From positions 496,001 through 560,000 of the forward strand of contig NZ_JAJEWI010000005.1 in the NCBI RefSeq assembly GCF_020687785.1: 64,000 nt of DNA, written 5' to 3'. Positions 8,582-17,390 of this stretch are shown here, in pieces (position 1 is the first letter of the stretch; every line of letters starts with the position of its first letter). The notes beneath the pieces are model-generated. The model saw only the letters and a program-made list of their open reading frames with translations, was not told the DNA's origin and searched no databases. The position numbers and the translations under genes are program-made. This stretch comes from Sphingopyxis yananensis (GTDB lineage Bacteria > Pseudomonadota > Alphaproteobacteria > Sphingomonadales > Sphingomonadaceae).

Positions 8582-9679
8582 TTATTCTTCGGTGCGGATC
8601 AAGATCATTTCGCCAATCAAGAAGAAGAGCAAAAATGGCCCCCATGCTGCTAGCAGGGGTGGATAGGCTCCCAAATCCCCCATCGCCAAGGCGAAATTAT
8701 CCGCCACGAAATAGGCAAAGCCCAGCACCATCCCCAAAATAGCGCGGACATATAGCTTGCCGGATCGCGCCAGACCAAAGGCGGCCACCGCGCCCAATAA
8801 AGGCATCAATATGGATGACAAAGGACCCGAAATCTTGTGCCACAGCACAGCTTCTAAGGATGCGACGGGCCGGCCTGCTTGCTTTAATTCGGTGATCGCG
8901 CTGCGCAATTCCATAAAGGGTAGGGCGTCTGGGTCGACATTTGACAAGGTGAATTGATCGGGTGCCACGCCTTTGCCCGCCACAATATCGCCCAATTCCG
9001 TCATCGTGCCAGCCTTGCGGTCGAAACGCTGGGCATTTTGCAATTGCCAACCGTCCGCCACTGACACGGCGCGATCTGCTGACACCATATAGGCCAGGAC
9101 GCCGTCTTCGCGCTCGAACACTTGTACGCCGGTCAGCACCACTTGTTGCCCCGATTTGGACACGGTGTCGGCCTTGATCAAATCATCGCCAGCCCGCACC
9201 CAGACGTTGTTTCTGATGCCTGTATCGGGCGGTAATTTGGCAAATTGGGCCTTGGTCCACGCCGACAAGGTGGCATTGCTGCGCACGACAATGCGCTCGT
9301 TAAACGCAAAGCTGATGCCCGCGACCAACAGAGCGGACAGGAAAAGCGGGGCGAGCACTTGGTGCGCGGACATGCCCGCACCCTTCATAGCGACCACTTC
9401 GCTATTTTGGTTCAGCGTCGCCAGCGTCAAAATGGTCCCGAGAAGCACCGAAAATGGTAGAAAGGTCTCGATCAACTGCGGAATCCGCAGCCCGACATAG
9501 CGCCAGACATCATTGTCCGTATTGCCCGCCACGGCCAAAATTTTCCCGCTGGTGCCCAGCAAGTCCAGTGTTTGTAAAATCAGCACCAAGGCGAACAAGA
9601 TCGCAAAGCTGCGCGTCAGGAACAAACGCCCGACATACAGCGCCATGGTGCGGGACGGAAAAAATTTCATGCTTGGCAT
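8582..9679 (-). CDS. lptG: LptF/LptG-family permease, LptG position
   Basis: Inner-membrane permease subunit of the LptB2FG ABC exporter that extracts lipids and feeds the periplasmic bridge. 365 residues with the YjgP/YjgQ layout: N-terminal membrane helices at about residues 12-35, 60-85 and 103-125, a periplasmic beta-jellyroll in the middle, and C-terminal helices from about residue 278. The start overlaps the lptF stop (TAATG), so translation is coupled. In most Gram-negatives the cargo is lipopolysaccharide. Many sphingomonads use glycosphingolipid instead, and these genes lie inside a sphingolipid island, so the cargo here is an open question. Confidence 0.88.
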   Translation of the reverse strand: MPSMKFFPSRTMALYVGRLFLTRSFAILFALVLILQTLDLLGTSGKILAVAGNTDNDVWRYVGLRIPQLIETFLPFSVLLGTILTLATLNQNSEVVAMKGAGMSAHQVLAPLFLSALLVAGISFAFNERIVVRSNATLSAWTKAQFAKLPPDTGIRNNVWVRAGDDLIKADTVSKSGQQVVLTGVQVFEREDGVLAYMVSADRAVSVADGWQLQNAQRFDRKAGTMTELGDIVAGKGVAPDQFTLSNVDPDALPFMELRSAITELKQAGRPVASLEAVLWHKISGPLSSILMPLLGAVAAFGLARSGKLYVRAILGMVLGFAYFVADNFALAMGDLGAYPPLLAAWGPFLLFFLIGEMILIRTEE

Positions 9680-10884
9680 TATGACTGCGGCCCCCGTTGG
9701 AACAGGGTCAAAAGACGGCGGATTTGCCCACCCGCTTTACTGGCCAGACGTTCCAAGACACCAATGGGTTGCCCGCCAGGCACATGCGCGACTTGATAAT
9801 ACATCCATATCCCCAGCGCGGCGAAGAGGAAAAACGGAACCCACAGCGCCAAAATCGGGTCGACCGATCCGCGTGCGCCCAGATCCTCGGCATATTGGTT
9901 GATTTTATGCTGTGTGACCAACAGCACGATGGAAATGAAAATGCCCAGCGATGACGTGGATCGTTTGGGCGGAATGGCCAGCGCAATGGCGATGAACGGA
10001 ATAATGAACATCGACGCGACTTCGACGATCCGGAAATGGAAATTGGACCGTGTTTCCAGCCTTGTTTCGGGGGCTTCCGCTTGGTTTTTGCCCGCCACAT
10101 ATAATTCTGGAATGGTCATTTCACGGTCGGCCCCGCCGCGCGTGCGAAACGCCTCAATCTTGGGCAGCGGAATGGGCAGGTCGTGATTGTCAAAGCTCAG
10201 GACGCGGGGCACGCTAAATTTCGGCGATTCATGCACCAAAACGCCATTTTTCAACCGCAAGATGATGGTGTCCGGATCGTCCGTCGCCATAAATTGACCG
10301 CCCGCCGCCGTGGCGGACACAGTTTGGCCATCTTTGTTGACCGCGCGCACAAAAATGCCCTGCAAACGGCGGCCGTCGTCAAAGCTTTCTTCGACCCGCA
10401 AGGTCATGCGGTCGCCCATTTTGGTGAATTCGCCAACCTTGATCGACGCACCCAGCGCACCGGACCGCAGTTCAAATTGCAACCCTTCATAGGCATAGCG
10501 TGCGACCGGCTGAATAAAGCCGACAATCGCCAGATTCAGCGCCGCCAAGGCAATGGCAAAGGCGAAAGGCATCCGCATCAAGCGGCCAAAGCTCATCCCC
10601 ACGCCTTTTAAAACGTCTAATTCGCTGCTGGTCGCCAATTTGCGAAAAGCCAGCAAAATGCCCAGCATCAAGCCAATGGGAATGGCGAGCGACAAATATT
10701 CGGGAATCAAATTGGCGAGCATCCGCCAAACCACGCTGACCGGACCGCCTTCGGTGGCGACAAAGTCAAACAGCCGCAGCATTTTTTCCAAAACGAGCAG
10801 CATCGCCGCCAAAGCGAGCGTGCCCAACATCGGGAAAAAGATAAGCCGCGCGATATAGCGGTCGATGGCTGGTATTTTAAACAA
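9679..10884 (-). CDS. lptF: LptF/LptG-family permease, LptF position
   Basis: Partner of LptG in the LptB2FG exporter. 401 residues; starts MFKIPAIDRYIARLIFFPML, typical of LptF, with membrane helices near residues 14-40, 55-80 and 100-125, a large periplasmic domain (about residues 130-275) and C-terminal helices. It is the first gene of an lptF-lptG pair whose reading frames overlap by one base. It is divergent from the DUF2141-kinase operon, 121 bases away. The ATPase LptB is not in this window. Confidence 0.88.
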   Translation of the reverse strand: MFKIPAIDRYIARLIFFPMLGTLALAAMLLVLEKMLRLFDFVATEGGPVSVVWRMLANLIPEYLSLAIPIGLMLGILLAFRKLATSSELDVLKGVGMSFGRLMRMPFAFAIALAALNLAIVGFIQPVARYAYEGLQFELRSGALGASIKVGEFTKMGDRMTLRVEESFDDGRRLQGIFVRAVNKDGQTVSATAAGGQFMATDDPDTIILRLKNGVLVHESPKFSVPRVLSFDNHDLPIPLPKIEAFRTRGGADREMTIPELYVAGKNQAEAPETRLETRSNFHFRIVEVASMFIIPFIAIALAIPPKRSTSSLGIFISIVLLVTQHKINQYAEDLGARGSVDPILALWVPFFLFAALGIWMYYQVAHVPGGQPIGVLERLASKAGGQIRRLLTLFQRGPQS

Positions 10885-11005
10885 TCTTTCGTCGTCCCAT
10901 CACCATGATTTGGCCGCAAATGGTTCCGATATACCGATTCATGGGGATTGATCCCATTTCGGCCCCGATGCCGGAATGGCTATAGCCTCTGGAGGTATAT
11001 TGGTC

Positions 11006-11515
11006 ATGTTGAAAAATATGTTTTTCACAGGGATCGTTGCGGCAGGTGCCGTAATGGCCATGGCACAGCCGAATATCGCCCATGCCGCGAACGCTGTTGC
11101 TGCCTGTGAAAATAATGAATCTGCTATTTTGGTGGATGTCAGCGGTTTCAAAGCGCGCACTGGCACGGTGCGTGTGCAGCTCTATCGTGCGGACAATGAT
11201 TATCTGGAAAAACGCAAATGGCTGGAACGGATTGACGTTCCTGTATCACGCGCCGGATCGACCAAGGTCTGCCTGCCGGTGAAAACGCCTGGAAATTATG
11301 TTGTGTCGGTGCGCCATGATTTGAACGGCAATGGCAAGTCGGATCGCAGCGATGGCGGCGGCCTGTCGGGCAATCCCGACATGAAACTGATGGATTTTAT
11401 TTCCAAACGCAAACCGCGCCTCAATCAGGTCAGTTTTGCGGTGGGGTCGACCACCAAACATCTTCCTGTGACCCTGAATTATGTTCGCGGTCTTTCTTTT
11501 CAGCCGGTGAATTAA
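11006..11515 (+). CDS. Secreted DUF2141 domain protein
   Basis: 169-residue exported protein. The N-terminus (MLKNMFFTGIVAAGAVMAMA, ending AHAANA) is a clear signal peptide, followed by a DUF2141 beta-sandwich-like domain. Cysteines near residues 34 and 92 could form a disulfide. The ATG at 11006 has GGAGG ten bases upstream; a TTG two codons earlier is possible. It is followed after only three bases by the lipid kinase gene, so the two are in one operon. The function of DUF2141 is unknown; the context suggests a periplasmic accessory in lipid handling. Confidence 0.82.
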   Translation: MLKNMFFTGIVAAGAVMAMAQPNIAHAANAVAACENNESAILVDVSGFKARTGTVRVQLYRADNDYLEKRKWLERIDVPVSRAGSTKVCLPVKTPGNYVVSVRHDLNGNGKSDRSDGGGLSGNPDMKLMDFISKRKPRLNQVSFAVGSTTKHLPVTLNYVRGLSFQPVN

Positions 11516-11518
11516 TCC

Positions 11519-12490
11519 ATGGCCTCTGTCGCCCTTTTGTCCAATCCACGGTCTACGGGCAATCGGTCCTTATTGCCGCAGGTGCGCGAGTATTGCGCCG
11601 CGCATCCGGACGTCTTTCACTATGAGGTGGAGGATGTGGGACAGATTGAAAAAGCCATTCGCACGATTGCGATGGTGAAACCGCGCGTGGTGGTGATCAA
11701 TGGCGGCGACGGAACGGTTCAGGCTGCGTTGACCGAATTATATTGCGGCGACCATTTTGGTGGAAAAACGCCGCCGGTCGCCGTTTTGCCCAATGGAAAA
11801 ACCAATTTAATCGCCCTGGATTTGGGCGCAGAAGGCGATCCCATTCATGCGCTGGAACGTGTGGTGGAATTGGTGAACAGCGGTGATTTGGAAAATCATG
11901 TCATCGAGCGCGAATTGATCGCGCTCGACCGCGATGGTGGCCGTCCGGTGCTGGGTATGTTTTTGGGCGGGGCCTATTTGGCGGACGTCATGCTTTATTG
12001 CCGCAACCGCATTTACCCGCTGGGACTGCCCAATGGTTTGTCGCATTTTCTGGCCGCACTTCTGGGCTTAATCTCGATCATTTTTGGCGTTGGTGGTGGC
12101 CGTTTGCCGCCCCAGCCAGAACCGCTGACGGTGTCGTTGATCCGCCAAGGGCAATTGCAGGGCAAATTTTCCCTGTTGATTGTCACCACGTTGGAAAAGC
12201 TGTTGCTGTCCATTCGCACCAGCGAAGTTTATGGCACCGACGGCCGCATGAAATTGCTGGCGGTTGATCGGAGCGCGGGGGCTTTGTTCCGGATGCTGGG
12301 TGCCACATGGCGCGGCACCTTGGGCAAGCATCATCTCGAAGGCGTGCATTTCCAACAAGGCGATGAAATCCGCATCGAGGGTGAACGATCCAGCGTGATC
12401 TTGGACGGCGAATTTTTCGAAGCACCGCATGGCAAACCCATTATCCTGACGTCGACGGCACCGGTGCCGTTCTTGCGTCTGGCGGCCTAA
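11519..12490 (+). CDS. LCB5/diacylglycerol kinase-family lipid kinase
   Basis: 323-residue lipid kinase of the DAGK catalytic-domain family, which includes sphingosine, ceramide and diacylglycerol kinases. The nucleotide-binding GGDGT motif is at residues 62-66. The usual Gly-Thr-x-Asn-Asp motif is replaced by LPNGKTN at 90-96, suggesting a subfamily distinct from housekeeping diacylglycerol kinases. The C-terminal lobe ends with the ILDGEFFEAP strand typical of the fold. It lies between the DUF2141 gene and a Tam41-like gene with 3-base gaps on both sides. Caulobacter has a ceramide kinase (CpgB) of this family in its sphingolipid locus, so a ceramide-type substrate is a good inference, but diacylglycerol is not excluded. 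Confidence 0.8.
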   Translation: MASVALLSNPRSTGNRSLLPQVREYCAAHPDVFHYEVEDVGQIEKAIRTIAMVKPRVVVINGGDGTVQAALTELYCGDHFGGKTPPVAVLPNGKTNLIALDLGAEGDPIHALERVVELVNSGDLENHVIERELIALDRDGGRPVLGMFLGGAYLADVMLYCRNRIYPLGLPNGLSHFLAALLGLISIIFGVGGGRLPPQPEPLTVSLIRQGQLQGKFSLLIVTTLEKLLLSIRTSEVYGTDGRMKLLAVDRSAGALFRMLGATWRGTLGKHHLEGVHFQQGDEIRIEGERSSVILDGEFFEAPHGKPIILTSTAPVPFLRLAA

Positions 12491-12493
12491 GCG

Positions 12494-13390
12494 GTGGCGG
12501 ATAACGCCGACGCTGGTGGCTTGAGCAGCCCGCCACGCTTATTGCCACTGGTTCAGGCTGAATTGTCCCAGCCTGTGGATCCACGCGTTCGCGATATGGC
12601 AGGGGCGCTTGCGGCCCAATATCGGGGCAGTGCGCGGGCCGTTATGTTTTACGGCAGTTGCCTGCGCGAGTCGAACCTCGATGGTTTGATGCTCGATTTT
12701 TATCTGATCATGTCGGATTATGGCGACGCTTATGACAAGGGCTGGATGGCGCTGGCCAACCGGCTGATCCCGCCCAATGTTTTTCCATTTCAACATAATG
12801 GATTAATGGCCAAATATGCCGTTCTGAGCGAGGCTGATTTTCACCGCCTGAACGGCAGCGAAACCCGCAACGTGTCGGTATGGGCCCGTTTTGCGCAGCC
12901 TTCGCGGCTGGTATGGGCGGTGGATGCCACCGCGCGCACCAACGCCGAACATGCCGTAGCGCGCGCTGCTCCCAGCCTGCTGGCGGCGGCGGGACGCCAA
13001 CAGGGCGAAGATATGCTGGATTGGTGGCGCCGCGCTTTTTCGCTAACCTATTCGGTCGAATTGCGGGCGGAACGCAAAAGTCGCGGCGCGTCCGTGGTGG
13101 ACGCCGACCCTGAACGTTATCAGGCCTTTGGGGCGGCAGCAGCGGCGGAAATGCCTGCCGATGCCGTCTCTGGTGGTTGGTCGCGCCGCCGTCTGGAAGG
13201 CAAACTGCTCAGCATGTTAAGGCTCGCCAAGGCCAGCTTTACCTATGCGGGCGGTATCGAATATCTGGCATGGAAAATTAACCGCCACGCTGGAACGCAA
13301 ATTGAATTGAAGCCATGGCAGCGTCGATGGCCCTTGCTGGCGGCGGTAACCTTGGTACCGAAATTGCTGCGTAGTGGGGCTGTGCGCTAA
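12494..13390 (+). CDS. Tam41/Mmp37-like nucleotidyltransferase (putative CDP-lipid synthase)
   Basis: 298 residues from a GTG start three bases after the kinase stop. I see features of the Tam41 family, the mitochondrial CDP-diacylglycerol synthase unrelated to CdsA: FYGS at 52-55 (nucleotidyltransferase G-S turn), LDFY at 67-70, and AKYAVLSEADF at 106-116, matching the family's IKYGVVS segment, then a WARFAQPSRLVW segment resembling the family's AGRLQKP region. The protein is soluble, with no membrane helix. Directly after a lipid kinase, it could activate a phosphorylated lipid with CTP or transfer a head group. The Caulobacter anionic sphingolipid genes cpgABC are the nearest known comparison; which member matches is not decided here. 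Confidence 0.62.
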   Translation: MADNADAGGLSSPPRLLPLVQAELSQPVDPRVRDMAGALAAQYRGSARAVMFYGSCLRESNLDGLMLDFYLIMSDYGDAYDKGWMALANRLIPPNVFPFQHNGLMAKYAVLSEADFHRLNGSETRNVSVWARFAQPSRLVWAVDATARTNAEHAVARAAPSLLAAAGRQQGEDMLDWWRRAFSLTYSVELRAERKSRGASVVDADPERYQAFGAAAAAEMPADAVSGGWSRRRLEGKLLSMLRLAKASFTYAGGIEYLAWKINRHAGTQIELKPWQRRWPLLAAVTLVPKLLRSGAVR

Positions 13391-13444
13391 TTTTTGCGCT
13401 TGGGCTCCCCGTGGTTCCGCCGGCTCCAGCTTGTGGGACCGCGC

Positions 13445-15406
13445 TTAGGCCGCAAAATGGGCAAGATGGCTGCGGACCGCCTGATCCAGTTCGGCCAGAG
13501 TAAAGGGTTTACGCAGCACATGGTCGCGGTCCACGGTTTCAAATCCGCTGGCATCCCCCGCATAGCCTGTGACGAACAATATCCGCTGGTGGGGCCAGCG
13601 CTGCTGCACCCGATTGGCCAATTCCGCGCCGGTCATGCCGGGCATCAGCATGTCCGTGATGATCAGGTCAAATGGACCGTCTCTTTCGACCATAGCTTCG
13701 GCATCCATCGGGTCGGAACAGGGGACAACAAAATGCCCCAATTCCTGCAAAGACGCTAGGGTCGCGGCCAGCACGCGCGTATCATCTTCGACCAACAAGA
13801 GTTTAAATTGTGTGGGCGATGCCCGCACTTGGGTGGCGGATGCCTTTTGCGCGTCATCGTCCAAACCGTCTTCATTGGCCATATTTTGGGCCAGCGGCAA
13901 AATCATCGCAATGCTGGTGCCTTCGCCAACGCTGGATTCCACGCGCACTTCACCGCCGGTTTGCCGGCAAAAGGCGAACACTTGGCTCATCCCCAAACCC
14001 GTGCCTTGGCCGCTCGGCTTGGTGGTGAAAAATGGGTCGAAAATGCGTTGCAACACATCTTCGCTCATCCCGCAGCCATTATCGATAATTTGAATGGCCA
14101 AGGATGCCGCATTTTCTTGTTGATCCAGCACGGTGCGGATGGTTAGCACGCCTGACCCCTGCATGGCATCGCGCCCGTTCACGGCCATGTTTAACAGCGC
14201 ATTTTCAAATTGATGTCGATCCAGCACGACATGGGCACCCATGGCTTGTAGGTCCAAGGTCAAGGCAATGCCTTCGCCAATGGTGCGCTCCATCAAGGGC
14301 GCAAAGGCGGCGATACAGCTATCGACGTCTGTATGCTGTGGACGCGCGGGTTCGGCGCGGGCAAAGGCCAATAAGCGGCGGGTCAAGTCGGCGGCACGGT
14401 TCACGCCGTCCATCGCATTGTCCAATTGGCGTTCGGCCTTGGCGGGGTCTTTGGTTAACCAGCGCTGCGCCAATTCCAGACCGCCGATCACCACCGCCAG
14501 CATATTGTTGAAATCATGCGCAATGCCGCCGGTTAATTGGCCCACCGCCTCCATCTTTTGGGATTGGCGCAGCCGTTCTTCGGCGGTTTCGCGTTCCTGC
14601 ATTTCCTTGCGCAGCGCGCTATTGGCTTCGGCCAGTTCCAAGGTACGGCTATAGACCGCCTCTTCCAATTCGCTGGCGCGTTCGCTTTCGGCCCATTGTT
14701 CCATTTTGGCGATGCGCCGTTCCCCATTGGCGCGGATTAACGAGAAAACGGCCGCAATCGCCACCACCGCAATGGCCGCACCAATGAGAGAAAACATCCA
14801 CATGGCGCGGTTCAAGCTGGCGCGGTCCGCCTCTGTGTGGGTGCTGCGTGTGCGCAGTTCGCGTCGTTCCGCCACAATGATCTGGTTGATCAGGCGGTCG
14901 ATCCGCAGCAAGCTGTCGTCCAAACCAGCGGCATGATATTTGGAAATGGCCGCCAAAGTCTGGTTGTAATTGGCGCTCAAGGCGACATCGAACAGGAATT
15001 TTTCCCGTTTATCCAGTTCGCGGCGCAATTCCTCTACGCGGGTCAATTGCTGCGGGTTGTCCCGCAAATCCCGCTGAATTTCATTCAAATAGGCGCGGCC
15101 TCGCCGCCATTGCTGGTCGAAAATCAAGCCGTCTTCATTTTCCAGACCCACCGCAAAGCGGCCCAATGCGGCTTCGGCGCGGGATATAGAGGCATCCAGA
15201 GCGCGAATTTCGGTGATGACTTCCAGACTTTTTGCCTGAGACGCCAAACTTTCTTGATAATTGCTGTTGGCGCGCACCAGCAACATCACCAGAGCCACGA
15301 CAATGCCGACCAAAATGGCGGCAAGGCCAACGGTTAACCAAAAACGGTTTTTTTCCCGCCGGTTTTCCTGTTCCAAATATTGTTCATGGATGAACATCGC
15401 CCGCAA
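13445..15406 (-). CDS. Hybrid sensor histidine kinase with C-terminal receiver domain
   Basis: 653 residues. Membrane helix at about 22-45, a helical CHASE3-like periplasmic sensor at 50-195, second helix at 203-225, coiled coil at 235-285, HisKA with phospho-acceptor His297 in GGIAHDFNN, HATPase with NMAVNGRDAM (N box), DNGCGM and GTGLGM up to about 505, then a receiver domain from 535 with acidic DD at 541-542 and phospho-acceptor Asp585 in TDMLMPG. The kinase is complete and should autophosphorylate. No separate response regulator or phosphotransferase gene lies nearby. It is downstream of acp-spt on the same strand but beyond a terminator, and converges with the Tam41-like gene. Confidence 0.9.
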   Translation of the reverse strand: MRAMFIHEQYLEQENRREKNRFWLTVGLAAILVGIVVALVMLLVRANSNYQESLASQAKSLEVITEIRALDASISRAEAALGRFAVGLENEDGLIFDQQWRRGRAYLNEIQRDLRDNPQQLTRVEELRRELDKREKFLFDVALSANYNQTLAAISKYHAAGLDDSLLRIDRLINQIIVAERRELRTRSTHTEADRASLNRAMWMFSLIGAAIAVVAIAAVFSLIRANGERRIAKMEQWAESERASELEEAVYSRTLELAEANSALRKEMQERETAEERLRQSQKMEAVGQLTGGIAHDFNNMLAVVIGGLELAQRWLTKDPAKAERQLDNAMDGVNRAADLTRRLLAFARAEPARPQHTDVDSCIAAFAPLMERTIGEGIALTLDLQAMGAHVVLDRHQFENALLNMAVNGRDAMQGSGVLTIRTVLDQQENAASLAIQIIDNGCGMSEDVLQRIFDPFFTTKPSGQGTGLGMSQVFAFCRQTGGEVRVESSVGEGTSIAMILPLAQNMANEDGLDDDAQKASATQVRASPTQFKLLLVEDDTRVLAATLASLQELGHFVVPCSDPMDAEAMVERDGPFDLIITDMLMPGMTGAELANRVQQRWPHQRILFVTGYAGDASGFETVDRDHVLRKPFTLAELDQAVRSHLAHFAA

Positions 15407-15452
15407 CCTAGGTTAAAATAGATCGAAGGGAAAGCCGTGCTGCACCAATGTC

Positions 15453-15481
15453 AAAAAGGGGCCGATGGACAGCCCCTTTTT
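15453..15481 (-). terminator. Terminator of the acp-spt operon
   Basis: AAAAAGGGGC pairs perfectly with GCCCCTTTTT around a nine-base loop, about 60 bases after the spt stop and before the histidine kinase start. It would separate the two transcription units. Confidence 0.85.
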
Positions 15482-15543
15482 CAATATATCGATTATCCCG
15501 TGTATTGGGGCGCGCCGTACCGCCATTTGGGTCCGTGATGGCA

Positions 15544-16746
15544 TCAAGCAATAATGCCGACACGCTTTCCTGCGCGGGTAAAGCGCGCCAAAATTTCACC
15601 AACCTGATCGCTGCTATGTTCGGCGCACAGCGAACAGCGCAGCAAGGTCATACCGGCAGGGGTTGCGGGCGGGCGGGCCAAATTCACATAAAGCCCTTCT
15701 TCCAACAAAGCTTCCCACATCATCGCGCCGCGTTCCAAGTCTGGCATGATCACCGCGATGATTGCGGAATGGGCTTCTTTGGTGCCCAGTTCAAAACCAG
15801 CGTCGGTCAAACCCTTATGCAGCGTCTTGCTATTTTCCCACAAATGCGCGCGCTTGTTGCTGCCATGCATTAATTTGCGGATGCTGGTCGCGGCGGTGGC
15901 GACCACGCTGGGCGGCAATGATGCGGTGAAGACATAAGGACGGCATACCAGCCGCATGATTTCAAATTTGGGGTGGTTGGACACGCAGAAACCGCCAACC
16001 GTGCCTACGCTCTTGCTAAACGTGCCAATGACGAAATCCACATCATCCAGCACGCCTTGGGCTTCGGCCACGCCGCGCCCATGTTCGCCAATGAAGCCCA
16101 TGCTATGCGCTTCGTCGACCAGCACCATCGCGCCATATTGCTTGGCAAGCTTGACCATCTTGTCCAACGGCGCAATGTCGCCCAGCATCGAATAGACGCC
16201 TTCTAGTACCACCAGCTTGCCCGCATCGGCGGGCAGGCGCTTCAGCCGCTTTTCCAAGGCTTCGATGTCATTGTGGCGAAAGGCGACAATTTCGGCGTCG
16301 CCCATTTTGCAGCCATCATAGATGCTGGCATGGCTGTCGATATCCAATATGACATAGTCACCCTTGCCAGCAATGGTCGAAATGATGCCCAGATTGGCTT
16401 GATATCCGGTCGAAAACACCATGGCATGATCCATGGCGTAAAATTCTTTCAAGGCCTCTTCGACTTCTTTATGGCCCTGATAGGTGCCGTTCAGCACGCG
16501 GCTGCCAGTGGTGCCAGCGCCAAAATCGCGCAGCGCATCTTGGCCCGCTTTGATAACGTCTTCGTCAAACGTCATCCCCATATAATTATAGGTGCCAAGC
16601 AAGATCGTCTCGCGCCCATTACAAATGGCGGTGGTGGGCGACAGAACTTTTTCCATCACCAAGCTGAACGGGTCCGTCACGCCGGTATCCAGCAAAGCGC
16701 GGCGTTGTTCGATCAAGGGGTCGAATTTGGAAAAAAGGTCAGTCAT
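15544..16746 (-). CDS. spt: Serine palmitoyltransferase
   Basis: PLP enzyme of the alpha-oxoamine synthase family that condenses L-serine with an acyl thioester to 3-ketosphinganine, the first step of sphingolipid synthesis. 400 residues. PLP-binding Lys245 lies in GTFSKSVG, with His139 (DSHASIYDG), Asp211 and His214 (VDEAHSMG); each is exactly 20 positions before the K265/H159/D231/H234 set of the S. paucimobilis enzyme. The N-terminal membrane anchor seen in eukaryotes is absent, so it is a soluble homodimer type. AGAAGG precedes the ATG. The acp gene lies 162 bases upstream on the same strand, so the acyl donor is probably an acyl-ACP. Confidence 0.93.
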   Translation of the reverse strand: MTDLFSKFDPLIEQRRALLDTGVTDPFSLVMEKVLSPTTAICNGRETILLGTYNYMGMTFDEDVIKAGQDALRDFGAGTTGSRVLNGTYQGHKEVEEALKEFYAMDHAMVFSTGYQANLGIISTIAGKGDYVILDIDSHASIYDGCKMGDAEIVAFRHNDIEALEKRLKRLPADAGKLVVLEGVYSMLGDIAPLDKMVKLAKQYGAMVLVDEAHSMGFIGEHGRGVAEAQGVLDDVDFVIGTFSKSVGTVGGFCVSNHPKFEIMRLVCRPYVFTASLPPSVVATAATSIRKLMHGSNKRAHLWENSKTLHKGLTDAGFELGTKEAHSAIIAVIMPDLERGAMMWEALLEEGLYVNLARPPATPAGMTLLRCSLCAEHSSDQVGEILARFTRAGKRVGIIA

Positions 16747-16908
16747 ATTTAGCCTTCTTATGCTGTCCAGCGGGCAGCATGGAATATCTTATGGGAAAAA
16801 AGCAAGCCATGCGCGGTGCGGGGTGGACCAGGGTCGGTGGTTCAACCGAATTTGATCCATAGGCCCCGATGCAGGGACACCAAGCGGCGTCCTGCGATCG
16901 GCGCGGTG

Positions 16909-17145
16909 TCAGGCCTGCAATTTTTCGACCGCTGCCACCAATTGGCCCACGGTTTCAATTTCCGCCTGCATGTTCATCGTGATGATGATGTCGAAACTAT
17001 CTTCGACTTCGGCGACGAAATCCATCACGGTCAGGCTGTCCCATTCCAGATCGCCAGCAAAGCTTGTGTTGTCGCCCAGCTCGACGCCCTTTTTGTTAAA
17101 GGGTTCGATCAGGTCGTAAATTTTCTGGTTGAGTGGGGTGCTCAT
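16909..17145 (-). CDS. acpR: Dedicated acyl carrier protein of sphingolipid synthesis
   Basis: 78-residue acidic four-helix carrier. The phosphopantetheine attachment Ser37 is in EWDSLTVMDF, a diverged form of the DSL motif of housekeeping AcpP. It lies directly upstream of spt, the arrangement known from Caulobacter (acp beside spt, both required for ceramide) and other sphingolipid producers. It should present the fatty acyl chain to Spt. Neither CerR (ketosphinganine reductase candidate) nor an acyl-ACP synthetase is found next to it in this window, so these must lie elsewhere. Confidence 0.85.
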   Translation of the reverse strand: MSTPLNQKIYDLIEPFNKKGVELGDNTSFAGDLEWDSLTVMDFVAEVEDSFDIIITMNMQAEIETVGQLVAAVEKLQA

Positions 17146-17390
17146 ATCATCGGGTCCCGTCTTGGAAATTTGGTGCGGAAATGACGTGTGATCGGCGGCT
17201 TGGCAAGTGATTGAGGCGATAAGAGGGCAGTATCTTGTTCATATCCGCATAAGATGTCACCTTTGCATCACAAAAGGGGCGCGCAGCCTGTCACCCATGG
17301 GGCGAACCCCATGGCGCTGGCACGAAGATGGTCACGCCAACAGGCGGTCTATGCGATGAACAGCTATGCCCAATGGGGCGGGAGGGGCCG

